From Pseudomonas batumici (GTDB lineage: Bacteria > Pseudomonadota > Gammaproteobacteria > Pseudomonadales > Pseudomonadaceae), in contig NZ_JXDG01000042.1 in NCBI RefSeq assembly GCF_000820515.1, forward strand, positions 1 through 64,000: a stretch of DNA of 64,000 nt, given 5' to 3'. Positions 52,764 through 61,525 of this stretch are shown in pieces. Under the pieces are notes generated by a model. That model worked only from the letters and a program-made list of their open reading frames with translations, did not search any database and was not told where the DNA came from. Both the position numbers and the translations under genes were made by a program. Each line of letters starts with the position of its first letter. Position 1 is the first letter of the stretch.

Positions 52764-53708
52764 TCAGCGTTGCCAGAAGCGCGACCAACGGCACCGGAAC
52801 GGAACCTTGCGAAAAGCCTCCAGCAACTGATCCGCGTCGATGTTCCGTTGCCCGGGGTCGAGGCTCAGCGCCTGACGCAAGACCGGCCAGAGGCGGTTCG
52901 GCAGTTGTGCCGGGCGTCCCAGGGTGCGGCCCAGGCCCTGAGCCCTGGCCTTGAGCGCATCCAGCCGATGAAACGGGTGTCTACCGCTTGCCAGCTCATA
53001 CAGCACACATCCCAGCGCATAGATGTCCGTCGCGACCGACAAGGGTGCCCCCTCCAGCAACTCGGCTGCCGCATAGGCCGGCGTCCAGGCCTTGACGCGC
53101 GACCTGTCCAACTGCGCCAGCCCGGGCAACACCCCTGCCATCGGCCGACCGAGGCCGAAATCGAACAGCCGCGGGCCATCCTCCGCCAACAGGACGTTGC
53201 CTGGCTTCACATCGCCATGCAACACCCCACGCCGATGCGCATGGGCCAATGCCTCCAGAAGACCTATGGCCATGGGCTGCAATACCGACCAGGACACCCC
53301 CTCGGGACGCTCGCAGAGCAACCAGTCCAGGCTCGTGCCCTCAATCAGCTCCTGGGTCATGAAAGTACGCGCACAGGCACTGTCGACTTCAAAGCTGTAG
53401 GTACGCACCACACAGGGATGGCACAGGCGCCGCATCAGGACGAACTCGTTGTAGAGCAACGCGCTGGCATCCGTGATGTCGACAAAGTCGGGATTGAGCA
53501 GTTTCAGCGCCACCCAGGGCGCCGGGTCACCGAACTGCTCGTGCAACAGATCCCGGGCCCGATACACCACCCCCATGGCACCCGCCCCCAACAGGCGTTC
53601 GACACGGTAGCGCTGCGCCAGAAGCAGCGGCAGTTCGCTGAGACGCGCTGTCGATACCGGCTCAATACCCGGCAGGCAACCTTGTAGCCATGGCTGGGAC
53701 ACCGTCAT
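52764..53708 (-). CDS. ppkA: T6SS-associated Ser/Thr kinase (PpkA/Stk1-like)
   Basis: A 314-residue Hanks-type kinase: glycine loop LLGAGAMGVVYRA (about 39-51), VALKLLN with the ATP-binding Lys, catalytic loop HGDVKPGN (Arg of HRD replaced by Gly, a non-RD kinase) and DFG. It ends without a TM or sensor domain, so it is shorter than H1-type PpkA and closer to Stk1 of HSI-II. It overlaps pppA by 4 bp and is last in the T6SS run. It would phosphorylate the FHA protein or other T6SS parts. Confidence 0.85.
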   Translation of the reverse strand: MTVSQPWLQGCLPGIEPVSTARLSELPLLLAQRYRVERLLGAGAMGVVYRARDLLHEQFGDPAPWVALKLLNPDFVDITDASALLYNEFVLMRRLCHPCVVRTYSFEVDSACARTFMTQELIEGTSLDWLLCERPEGVSWSVLQPMAIGLLEALAHAHRRGVLHGDVKPGNVLLAEDGPRLFDFGLGRPMAGVLPGLAQLDRSRVKAWTPAYAAAELLEGAPLSVATDIYALGCVLYELASGRHPFHRLDALKARAQGLGRTLGRPAQLPNRLWPVLRQALSLDPGQRNIDADQLLEAFRKVPFRCRWSRFWQR

Positions 53709-54433
53709 CGCCGGACGACCACGGCCGTCAGGTTATCCATTGCCGTACCCGCCAAGGCACAATCGAACAACCAGTCCACCGCCCGGCGAGCTGAGCCAAG
53801 GGCCAACGCAGCGCTCAGCTGCCTGTTGTCCACTGACTGGTAAAGACCGTCACTGCACAGCAGAAACACGTCGCCCGGGCGGACCTCGAACGTCAACACC
53901 TCCAGAGTCAGGCGCGACTGTGCACCAACCGCCCGCGTCAGTGCGTGATCACCCGACTGTCGATCGCCGCTGCCAGGAGCTTGCGCTTGCGTAGAGAGTC
54001 TTTGCTGCCGGAGCGAGTGGTCCTTCGACAACTGGTACAAGGCGTGATCGCGCCACAGGTAACAGCGGCTATCCCCCGCCCAGATGCAGATGCCCTTCCC
54101 CTCCTCGACCAGCAACGCGACCACGGTGCTACCGATAACGCCGCCCCGCCGATCGCACGCCAGGGTCAACTCCTCGGTCAAGCGGCGATTCAGCCAGTGC
54201 AGGCAGCGCCTGACCGCTTCGCTGCGCAGCTCAACATCCGGCTCGGGTTTCAGGGCGGCCAGTTGATTGACGATCAACCGGCTGGCGATGTCCCCCGACT
54301 GATGACCGCCCAGGCCGTCGGCAACGACCCACAGCCCCTGGGCCGCGCCGTCGAGAAATGCATCTTCGTTGCGCGGCCTGACCTTGCCGGGGTCGGTCCG
54401 CCCGGCACTGCCAGAGGCTCTCGACGGTGCCAT
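53705..54433 (-). CDS. pppA: T6SS-associated PP2C-type phosphatase (PppA/Stp1-like)
   Basis: A 242-residue PP2C phosphatase: RPRNEDAFLD, VVADGLGGHQSG with the metal-binding Asp-Gly pair (about 38-42), GSTVVALLVEEGKGICIWAGDSRCYLWRD, and CSDGLYQSV. Together with the kinase it provides threonine phosphorylation control. The start at 54433 was chosen because the longer upstream frame overlaps tssM coding; the ATG shares bases with the tssM stop. Same order as stp1-stk1 of HSI-II. Confidence 0.87.
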   Translation of the reverse strand: MAPSRASGSAGRTDPGKVRPRNEDAFLDGAAQGLWVVADGLGGHQSGDIASRLIVNQLAALKPEPDVELRSEAVRRCLHWLNRRLTEELTLACDRRGGVIGSTVVALLVEEGKGICIWAGDSRCYLWRDHALYQLSKDHSLRQQRLSTQAQAPGSGDRQSGDHALTRAVGAQSRLTLEVLTFEVRPGDVFLLCSDGLYQSVDNRQLSAALALGSARRAVDWLFDCALAGTAMDNLTAVVVRR

Positions 54434-57400
54434 CAGAGTTGCGCCGGCAACTGGAAGCGGCGCACCGCTTCCAGCTCGAAAGGATTCGGTGAGCGCTGGC
54501 TGGCCAACAGATAATTGAAACGCGCACCCGCCAGGTCCGCCTTCATCACCATGACGTCGCGCCCACTGAGGTATTCGGTCTGCATCAGGTCCAGCAGGCG
54601 AAACAACGACCAGGGCCCGGTGTTCTTCTCGATCCCGACCGGACGCTCGGCCACTCGCTCCAACACCAGGCTGGTGCGCCCGTCCTCGGTCTCGCTGGGC
54701 CAATGAAACAGCACCGGTATCACCGGACCATGGCGGTACTCCATCGACTGCTTACCGAAACGGAACTCGGCACGACTGACCACCGGGTCCAGCGTATAGG
54801 GCTCGAGCCGGAAGCGAACCGACGGTTCCGGCGAGTCGGGCTCGAAGAAGCTCTGGCGAATACGTTGTGCCCGCCCCATCTGCTGCAGCACCGGCGATGA
54901 AATGGGCAGGCTGAGACCGTCAACCCGACGCAGCTGGTAGGCCCCAGACTCGTTGCTGACAAAAGGCCTGAGGTAATCATTGAAGAAGCGCTCGACGACC
55001 CCTTGAGCCTTGAAGAACTCACGAAAATCATTGAGGGCGACATCGCTGCTGCTATGGGCATGAAACGGATAGCGCTGATGAATCGACTCCTTGTAGAAGG
55101 CATACACCTCATGCTGGTAGCGACGATCGACGTACTGATGGGCCAGCGTCAGGACTTGCCCCCAACTGTGATCGGCGATCGCCGCGAACCATTCGCTCAC
55201 CGGTACCGGCAAGCGGGCGGCGGCGGTACGCAGGTGGGTCATGGCATCACGCTGGCCGCTCATTCGCGACCTTGCCAGTTCAAAGGCCGCCTGTTCCGGT
55301 TGATGGGCCCGTACCAGGGTCGCCAGTTGCGCCTGTAATTCGTTCAGCGCCTGCAAGGCCATGCGCAGCTCGGCGGTTGGCGCGCCCTCATCGTCCAGCA
55401 GGTGATGCAAGGGTTCGAAGCGGCGCTGCATGGCCTCGCGACCGGCACTCGGCAGACTATTGGCCAACGCGCCCGCGGCCTGGTCGGCGACTGCCGCCAG
55501 CGCTTTGCCCGGATTGACCGGCATAATCTCCGACGCGCCCTTCTCGCCATCGCTGCCCGCCGAAAACCGGGTATGTTCTCGCACCAATGCCAGCGCCTTG
55601 ATCAACGGCGAATCGACGGCAGACAGGGTCGACAGGTAACCGCTGCCCAGGCTCGCCTCCAGCAGCGGTTGCAAGGACAGCGCCGCCACCGCCTCGCCCC
55701 AATGGCGCGCATAGTCGGCGAAGTAGAGTTGCTCCAGCTCGACAGTCAGTTGATGCAACTCGGTGGCGTTCAGCGTCCGTTCACCGAGCACCCAGTGCTC
55801 ACGCTGGATCTGTCCGGCCAGCGATGCCCCCAGGCTCAGGGAGAACTGCCGATGGCCACGCTGGGTGTACAACCCCGCAATGGCATGGTCAACGCCGGCC
55901 AATGCGGCGCCCTGGCTGCCGAGATGCTGGCTGAGGCGATAGTCGGGCAAGCGCTCGCCCTGTTGGCGCAGGTTGCGGTAGACCACGCTGGCCAACGACT
56001 CCTTGCGCAGCAACTGGCGAGTTTGCGTAACCAGGTTGTCGTCGAGTGTGTAGCTGAAAGGCTGTGCCAGCAGACGATCCAGATGGGGTTCCAGATCGCT
56101 CGGCAAACCCGGTAGAGCCTGATGCTGGGCGGCCCATTGAACCCGGATCCTTTCCTTGAGCCAGGACGGCTCGCGATGCTCGGCCAAACCCAGCATCAGG
56201 TAGGCCCGCAGACTGTCCAGCAGGGCTTCGCGATCATGGTGCTGACCGCGCACCTGAGTCTCCAGGCCGCGGGCGATGTAAGGCAGCAAGCGTTCACCCA
56301 GCACCTGCTCGTAGGCCCGCTCGACCCGCGGCCGGCTTTTTTCACCCTGATACAGGCCGTTGTGCTCGGACAGTGGTACCTCGCCGGCCGCGGGGAAGAC
56401 CTGGGTCGCGGCGTGGCTGATGTCCAGCGCCGCCAGCAAGGCTTGCCCATCGTCCTGGGTGGCCGGTAGCAGCGGGTGTCGCGTCAGTTCCCGAGCCAAC
56501 TCGCGAATGCGCTCAAGACGCTCATGGTTGGAGGAAAAGCCGACGCTCCAGATCAGACCGAATACCGCCAGTACACCCAGCGCGGCACCATATACCGCCT
56601 TTTGCCCCCATTCGATGCGGCGTCGCTCCCGCCCATCGAGCCCGGCGACATGCGCTTCGGGAAACACCACCTGCTCGAGCAGGTCGGCGCTGAAGCCTGG
56701 GCGCTGGTCGCGTACACAAGTCAGGTAGACGCCGCGCAAACGCAGGTCGCGTGAATGGCTTTTACGTGAAAACACCCCCTCGATGAGGGTCCCCAGAGGC
56801 ATGGCGATACGTTCCAACCGACGGGGAAACTCGAGAATCCGTGCTCGGCGCTGGAGCATCCGCTCCTGATGCAAACGTTGAATCAACTGGCTGTTGAGGC
56901 GTTGCAACAGCGCGTCGAACATCTCCCGGAATGCGGCTTTCCCAGGGCTGGACAACGTCTTGGGAAAACTGAAGCCCAGGACCTGATCCCACTCCTCGCG
57001 GGACAAGGCGTCAAAGAACTCGGCAAAGCCGGGCAGGCTGTCGGCATGGCTCAACACCAGGTAAACCGGTACCTCTGCATGGAGCTTGCGGCGAATATCC
57101 AACAGCCGAGACCGTGCCTGCAATGCCAGCTTGTCGACGGCTTGATCATCCAGTTCCCCCAGGTTTTTCAGCGACACCACCAGCAAGACGCCATTGAGCG
57201 GTTGATGGCGACGACGGCGGCGCAACAGCGTCAGCAAAGCCGACCAGACTCGCCCGTCGGCAGCCGCGTCGGGTTGCTCCAGATACCCGCCCGGCGCCTC
57301 AAGCAGCACCGCTGACGGCGCGAAATAACCTTCGAGATCCTCCCCCTCGCCAGCGGCATTCAGGGGCTGCTCGTCCTGTGATTTCAAGACCGGTTCAAGT

Positions 57401-57855
57401 CCAAGGCTTTCCAGCAGTGTACTTTTCCCAGCCCCCCGGGGCCCCATCACCAGGTACCAGGGCAACACCTTGCGTCCCTGCTTGCCATGACGCCGATAGA
57501 GATCCGCGCTGTTCAAGCACCGCCCCAGCGCCTGTAGACGCTGCTGCTGAATGCCCATGCGCGCATTGAGCCGGCGTTGCGTCACCAGGCGTGCTTGCGT
57601 CGAGTCCTTCTCCTCCTCGGCGTGCTGGCGAAGATTGCGACGCCAACTGACCAGGACCATGGACAGGCCCCACCCCAGGAGCAGCACGCAGATACTCAGC
57701 AAACGGGCGGTGGCACCGGCCCAGAACCGGTAGTCGGCCACGGCCAGCCAAGGTCCGGCGAACCAGATGAACAGGGCCATGCCCAGCACCAACAAGAGGC
57801 TCCAGCACCAGGTCTGGCATAGCCCGGCGATCAGGCTCATCAACAACTTCTTCAT
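54433..57855 (-). CDS. tssM: T6SS membrane complex protein TssM (IcmF)
   Basis: About 1140 residues. Two N-terminal TM helices (about 17-40 and 50-70), a cytoplasmic NTPase with Walker A GPRGAGKST at 138-146, and a third TM near 450 (YGAALGVLAVFGLIWSVGF) before the large periplasmic domain. It forms the trans-envelope complex with TssL and TssJ. The start at 57855 matches the first TM and overlaps the tssL stop by 4 bp; a 65-residue longer frame is not needed. Confidence 0.92.
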   Translation of the reverse strand: MKKLLMSLIAGLCQTWCWSLLLVLGMALFIWFAGPWLAVADYRFWAGATARLLSICVLLLGWGLSMVLVSWRRNLRQHAEEEKDSTQARLVTQRRLNARMGIQQQRLQALGRCLNSADLYRRHGKQGRKVLPWYLVMGPRGAGKSTLLESLGLEPVLKSQDEQPLNAAGEGEDLEGYFAPSAVLLEAPGGYLEQPDAAADGRVWSALLTLLRRRRRHQPLNGVLLVVSLKNLGELDDQAVDKLALQARSRLLDIRRKLHAEVPVYLVLSHADSLPGFAEFFDALSREEWDQVLGFSFPKTLSSPGKAAFREMFDALLQRLNSQLIQRLHQERMLQRRARILEFPRRLERIAMPLGTLIEGVFSRKSHSRDLRLRGVYLTCVRDQRPGFSADLLEQVVFPEAHVAGLDGRERRRIEWGQKAVYGAALGVLAVFGLIWSVGFSSNHERLERIRELARELTRHPLLPATQDDGQALLAALDISHAATQVFPAAGEVPLSEHNGLYQGEKSRPRVERAYEQVLGERLLPYIARGLETQVRGQHHDREALLDSLRAYLMLGLAEHREPSWLKERIRVQWAAQHQALPGLPSDLEPHLDRLLAQPFSYTLDDNLVTQTRQLLRKESLASVVYRNLRQQGERLPDYRLSQHLGSQGAALAGVDHAIAGLYTQRGHRQFSLSLGASLAGQIQREHWVLGERTLNATELHQLTVELEQLYFADYARHWGEAVAALSLQPLLEASLGSGYLSTLSAVDSPLIKALALVREHTRFSAGSDGEKGASEIMPVNPGKALAAVADQAAGALANSLPSAGREAMQRRFEPLHHLLDDEGAPTAELRMALQALNELQAQLATLVRAHQPEQAAFELARSRMSGQRDAMTHLRTAAARLPVPVSEWFAAIADHSWGQVLTLAHQYVDRRYQHEVYAFYKESIHQRYPFHAHSSSDVALNDFREFFKAQGVVERFFNDYLRPFVSNESGAYQLRRVDGLSLPISSPVLQQMGRAQRIRQSFFEPDSPEPSVRFRLEPYTLDPVVSRAEFRFGKQSMEYRHGPVIPVLFHWPSETEDGRTSLVLERVAERPVGIEKNTGPWSLFRLLDLMQTEYLSGRDVMVMKADLAGARFNYLLASQRSPNPFELEAVRRFQLPAQL

Positions 57856-58730
57856 TTCACGTCCTTGCGCAGATCGATCGGCGGGTTCTGGGGTGGGTAA
57901 TGTTGCAGAACCAGCGTTCTCTGTTCCCCCAGTACCCAGGCAAACCCGGAATACATGACGCCCAGGCAGGTCAGGGTAAAGAGCGGCACCAGCCATCCGG
58001 GAACCGAGCGAACCCGTCTGGCCGGTTGCCGCCCCAATCCCTGCCAGCAAGGCGACAGCTCTCGGGCTGGCTCGCCGCGGACCTGGCGGATCTGTCGATA
58101 CAGGCTATCCCGGGTAGCGTCCAGCGCCTGGGAGCCCCGGTTGGCGATGCGGTATTTGCCCTCGAAGCCCAGTGCCAGACAGAGGTACATGAGTTCCAGC
58201 AGGGAAAGGTGCTTGACCGGGTCCTGCAGCAAGCGCTCCAGCAACTGGAAGAACTTCTCGCCACCGAAGGTCTCGTTGTGAAAGCGGCTGAGCAGGCTCA
58301 TCTTCGACCAATGACTCTCCTGGCCGGCGGCGGCGCTCATGACCGCCTCATCCAACGCGGTACAAAGCACGTAACGGGCGCTCATCACCTGGCTGGCCTC
58401 CAGTTCCAGCCGCAGGGCCTGCGCCTCGAAGGCCTCGAGCTTCAACACCAGGCGCTCATGCAGGGCGCCCAAGCCGCGGTCGCTTTCGTTACGGCTGATG
58501 GCCGCCAGTTCGCCCAGCAGGTCCGACGCTGCGATGACCAGGCAGTTGATGCCCTGAGTGACGGTCTCTTGCGGCCGGGCACGCGAGGCATGAATCATCC
58601 GCGCCTGCAACTGTTCGACCTTCGGCATGGGGCCGGCGTCCGTCAACGGCCCCTGGAACACGTTGCCCTCGTCAATCCCGACCAGTACCGTCAAGTCGTC
58701 CCGAGGAGCATGGGTTTCGCCCTTGTGCAT
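57852..58730 (-). CDS. tssL: T6SS membrane complex protein TssL (DotU)
   Basis: About 292 residues, cytoplasmic helical DotU/IcmH domain (LVIAASDLLGELAAI, ALDEAVMSAAAGQESHWSKMSLLSRFHNETFGGEKFFQLLER region as landmark) and one C-terminal TM (LFTLTCLGVMYSGFAWVL). No peptidoglycan-binding domain follows, as in the shorter DotU group. GGAG 6 nt upstream supports the ATG at 58730 over a TTG at 58736. It ends inside the tssM start. Confidence 0.92.
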   Translation of the reverse strand: MHKGETHAPRDDLTVLVGIDEGNVFQGPLTDAGPMPKVEQLQARMIHASRARPQETVTQGINCLVIAASDLLGELAAISRNESDRGLGALHERLVLKLEAFEAQALRLELEASQVMSARYVLCTALDEAVMSAAAGQESHWSKMSLLSRFHNETFGGEKFFQLLERLLQDPVKHLSLLELMYLCLALGFEGKYRIANRGSQALDATRDSLYRQIRQVRGEPARELSPCWQGLGRQPARRVRSVPGWLVPLFTLTCLGVMYSGFAWVLGEQRTLVLQHYPPQNPPIDLRKDVK

Positions 58731-58732
58731 GC

Positions 58733-60064
58733 TCAACTCCTGATAGCCCAGAAATGCAGTTCGAGCTCACCGAGCTCGCCCGACGGGTGAAAGGCGAACC
58801 CGCCTGAACGGGCCAACTGCGCCAGTTCCTGGGCATTGGGTTCCAGGCTGAAATAGGTCTGGCTTGAATCGAAGGGAATCTGTCGCGGCGCGACGGGCAG
58901 CGGCGTCACGCGTATACCGGGCAAATGCAGGTTGACCAGATCGCGAATCCCCTCGACGGTGCCGACCTTCAGGTGGGCGGGCAGACGCTGGCGCAATTGC
59001 TCGCGGCCACAACCGGCGCTGGCGGCGATAACGAAGGTGGCCGAACCGATGAGCTCCGAGTCCACCAGGGGAGAGACCAGGATGCCGTAATGACGGGGCT
59101 CCAGGATCAGTTCGATGGCGTGCTGCTCGAGGACCATGGACAGCAACTGACGCACCTCGACCATCAAGATGCGAAAACTGCCGCCCTGGTCGCCGTGCCG
59201 ATAAGCGGGGACGAACTCGGGGCGTCGGAAACCGGCGGAGAACGTGGTCAATTCACCGAGCACTTCGAGCAGCAAGCGATACAGTCGCTCAGGGTGCAGG
59301 CCGGCCTGCTCCTGATAGTGCCGCAGCAGCAGCTCGGTGCGGTTGATCATCTGCAGCATGATGAACTCTCCCACCTCTGCCCCGCCCACCTTGCCGTTGG
59401 AACACATCCGCTCGGCAAGGCAGTGACCTCGGTTGCCCAGCAAGGCGATCACTTCTCTCAGGCAGGCGCTCAGAAACTCGCAAGACTGCACTTCGATCAC
59501 CGTCGGCATGAACTCGGGGTCGAGGCTGATGGCCCGCTCGGCATTGCTGCCCTGTACCTGGCATAACGGCAGCTTTACCCAGGCCTGGTCGTTGCCCGCC
59601 TCGCCCGGCAGCAGGTGCAGATCGGGTTGAGCACAGAGGATCGAACTGCGGGTCTGTGCCCCGGCATTGGAGTCCATGACCTGGGCTTCATAGCTGCAGT
59701 AGCGCGCCAGTACCTCCTCCTGGCTCGCTGCCCTGGCCTCGATGTGATTGCCCGTGACCAGTGGCAATGCCAGGTAGACCGGCATCGGCCCACTGTTGGC
59801 GGGGACCTCCAGCATCAGTGGCTGGTGACTGCCCTCGCTGTCGAACAAGCTGCCGTCGGGCAGTACGCCGGCGGCCCGGTTGACCACGATCTGGCCGATG
59901 CGCAGAAACTGCGGGTCGATCTCCACCTGGGTGAACCCCCAGAAATGCGGGCCCAGCAAACGGGTCCGGGTCTTGAGCTGGTGGTCGTAGTAGCGATCGT
60001 TGTGCTGCAGGTGCTGAGGACGCAACAGCATCCCTTCCTGCCAGATGACCTTGTGTCTGTTCAT
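58733..60064 (-). CDS. tssK: T6SS baseplate protein TssK
   Basis: A 443-residue TssK: N-terminal VIWQEGMLLRPQHLQHNDRYYD motif and GFTQVEIDPQFL are family signatures. It connects the baseplate (TssEFG, VgrG) to the membrane complex. The ATG overlaps the tssJ stop (ATGA), and the stop lies just before the tssL ATG. Full length. Confidence 0.93.
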   Translation of the reverse strand: MNRHKVIWQEGMLLRPQHLQHNDRYYDHQLKTRTRLLGPHFWGFTQVEIDPQFLRIGQIVVNRAAGVLPDGSLFDSEGSHQPLMLEVPANSGPMPVYLALPLVTGNHIEARAASQEEVLARYCSYEAQVMDSNAGAQTRSSILCAQPDLHLLPGEAGNDQAWVKLPLCQVQGSNAERAISLDPEFMPTVIEVQSCEFLSACLREVIALLGNRGHCLAERMCSNGKVGGAEVGEFIMLQMINRTELLLRHYQEQAGLHPERLYRLLLEVLGELTTFSAGFRRPEFVPAYRHGDQGGSFRILMVEVRQLLSMVLEQHAIELILEPRHYGILVSPLVDSELIGSATFVIAASAGCGREQLRQRLPAHLKVGTVEGIRDLVNLHLPGIRVTPLPVAPRQIPFDSSQTYFSLEPNAQELAQLARSGGFAFHPSGELGELELHFWAIRS

Positions 60065-60552
60065 GGGCGCTGCTCCGTTCCCTCGGGTAATCCGGAAGCC
60101 TGATGAATGCCGGTGTGATCAAGTACCAGTCGGCCCTCGCTGCGCTGGGCGGCGAGCAAGGTCAGGACATGACGCCAGCGCGTGTGAGGCAGATCGCGGT
60201 AGGCCGCCAACAGCCCCACGTAGCGACTGCCGGGGGCGACGCGCAGTTTCAGTGCCAAGTCTTCCCCGGGGCGCAACTCCAGCTCCTGGGTGGCGATCAG
60301 GTCCTGGGGAAGCGACTCCCTGGCGCGGTCGTAGAGACTGAAGAAGTCGGCGTTCTCGAAGGCAACCGGGTGCCTGAGCTCGAACAAGCGCAGCACGATG
60401 GGAGATGGCCGTCCATTGAGGTCGTGGTTCAACTGCTCACTGGCCGTCAGTTGCAGGTCCAGCTTGGTCACTGACGAGAAAGGCGATAATGCCGAACAGC
60501 CCGACAGCAGCCAGATACTCGTGCAAAGTAGCAATGAGCGAGCCTCAAACAT
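60061..60552 (-). CDS. tssJ: T6SS outer-membrane lipoprotein TssJ
   Basis: A 163-residue lipoprotein with lipobox LLSGC (Cys about residue 19) and a transthyretin-like domain (VTKLDLQLTASEQLN ... PSPIVLRLFELRHPVAF). It anchors TssM at the outer membrane. It overlaps the FHA gene by 8 bp and the tssK start by 4 bp. Confidence 0.9.
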   Translation of the reverse strand: MFEARSLLLCTSIWLLSGCSALSPFSSVTKLDLQLTASEQLNHDLNGRPSPIVLRLFELRHPVAFENADFFSLYDRARESLPQDLIATQELELRPGEDLALKLRVAPGSRYVGLLAAYRDLPHTRWRHVLTLLAAQRSEGRLVLDHTGIHQASGLPEGTEQRP

Positions 60553-61324
60553 GCTCGTCCCTCCGGCGCGCGGAGTGGGAGAAGCTGTCGGTCAGGCGAG
60601 CGATTTGCGAACTGGCCGCCAGGAACTCCGTAGCCCTCAGGTGCCGGGCCAGTCGGGCAGTCTGCAGTGCCAGGTCCTCGCGATCCTGTTCATTGAAATC
60701 GGTGAGGTCGACACCCAGTGCACAGCCGAAACGCGGCCAGAAATCGGCCAGTGGCTGCCCTGGCCGGTGTCCGCCGGCGATGACGGTCGACGTGTTCCAC
60801 TCGGGCAGCGGCACACGCTCCCTGATGCCTGGAGCATGATCCGAATACATGGCGGCCCGGCCGTTGGCAACAGCGCTCAATTGGTCCAGTTCACTGTAGA
60901 TGCGCTCCTGCTGATCCAGCGCACGCAAGGGGTCGAGATCGAGCAGGACCGCCTCCCCCAACTCCTGGCCGGGTTGGGGCAGTCGTCCAGCCGCCGCAGA
61001 AGGTTGACGCAGACTGGCACGTAGCTCGATGCCCGCCAGCACATATACATCGCCGTCCTCGATACGTTGCTCCCGCCCTCTGGCGAGGTAGGCGCCGCTG
61101 TGTTTGAGCTGGATGCCATTACGGCTGGTATCGGTCAGGTAGAAGGCCGCATCGTGATAGCTGACCAACCCGTGAAAACCAGAGAGATGTCGCGCGGGAT
61201 CGACGAGGCTCAAATGGCATTCGGGGGCACGCCCTATGGTGCCGCCAGCACGCGTGAAAGGCCGGCTTTGCAAGGGGCTGCCTGCGTCCCCTGGTCCACC
61301 GGACACATAAAAAATCAGTTCCAT
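60545..61324 (-). CDS. T6SS FHA-domain protein (TagH/Fha)
   Basis: A 259-residue protein with an N-terminal FHA domain (about 25-100: GTIGRAPECHLSLVDPARHLSGFHG, DTSRNGIQLK), which binds phospho-threonine. The rest is uncharacterised and helical. In T6SS clusters with PpkA/PppA the FHA protein is the phosphorylation target, activating assembly. It is about half the length of H1-type Fha1. 18 bp downstream of the small lipoprotein gene and overlapping tssJ. Confidence 0.87.
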   Translation of the reverse strand: MELIFYVSGGPGDAGSPLQSRPFTRAGGTIGRAPECHLSLVDPARHLSGFHGLVSYHDAAFYLTDTSRNGIQLKHSGAYLARGREQRIEDGDVYVLAGIELRASLRQPSAAAGRLPQPGQELGEAVLLDLDPLRALDQQERIYSELDQLSAVANGRAAMYSDHAPGIRERVPLPEWNTSTVIAGGHRPGQPLADFWPRFGCALGVDLTDFNEQDREDLALQTARLARHLRATEFLAASSQIARLTDSFSHSARRRDEHV

Positions 61325-61342
61325 GAAACAGCACTCCTTGAA

Positions 61343-61483
61343 CTATGAGCGGCGCTTGACAGCCGTGGCCTCACCCAACGAGTGGTAGGCCTCATCGTCA
61401 AACCTGTAGTTGCCGTTACAACCGTAAAGCGCAGCGATAGTCATCAACAGACAAACACTCGATAACCAATGACGAACAGACAT
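61343..61483 (-). CDS. Small T6SS-cluster lipoprotein, 46 residues
   Basis: A short gene read from the minus strand between vasH and the FHA gene. GGAG lies 8 nt upstream of the ATG (61483). The signal peptide ends at the lipobox LYGC (Cys22), and a 25-residue mature part begins NGNYRFDDEAYHSLGE. The gene corresponds in position to the small orfX between sfa2 and fha2 in P. aeruginosa HSI-II (from memory). The function is unknown; it could assist envelope anchoring. Confidence 0.7.
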   Translation of the reverse strand: MSVRHWLSSVCLLMTIAALYGCNGNYRFDDEAYHSLGEATAVKRRS

Positions 61484-61525
61484 TGTTTTCTCCATGAACA
61501 AAAACGAATACGCAGGCAAAACCGC

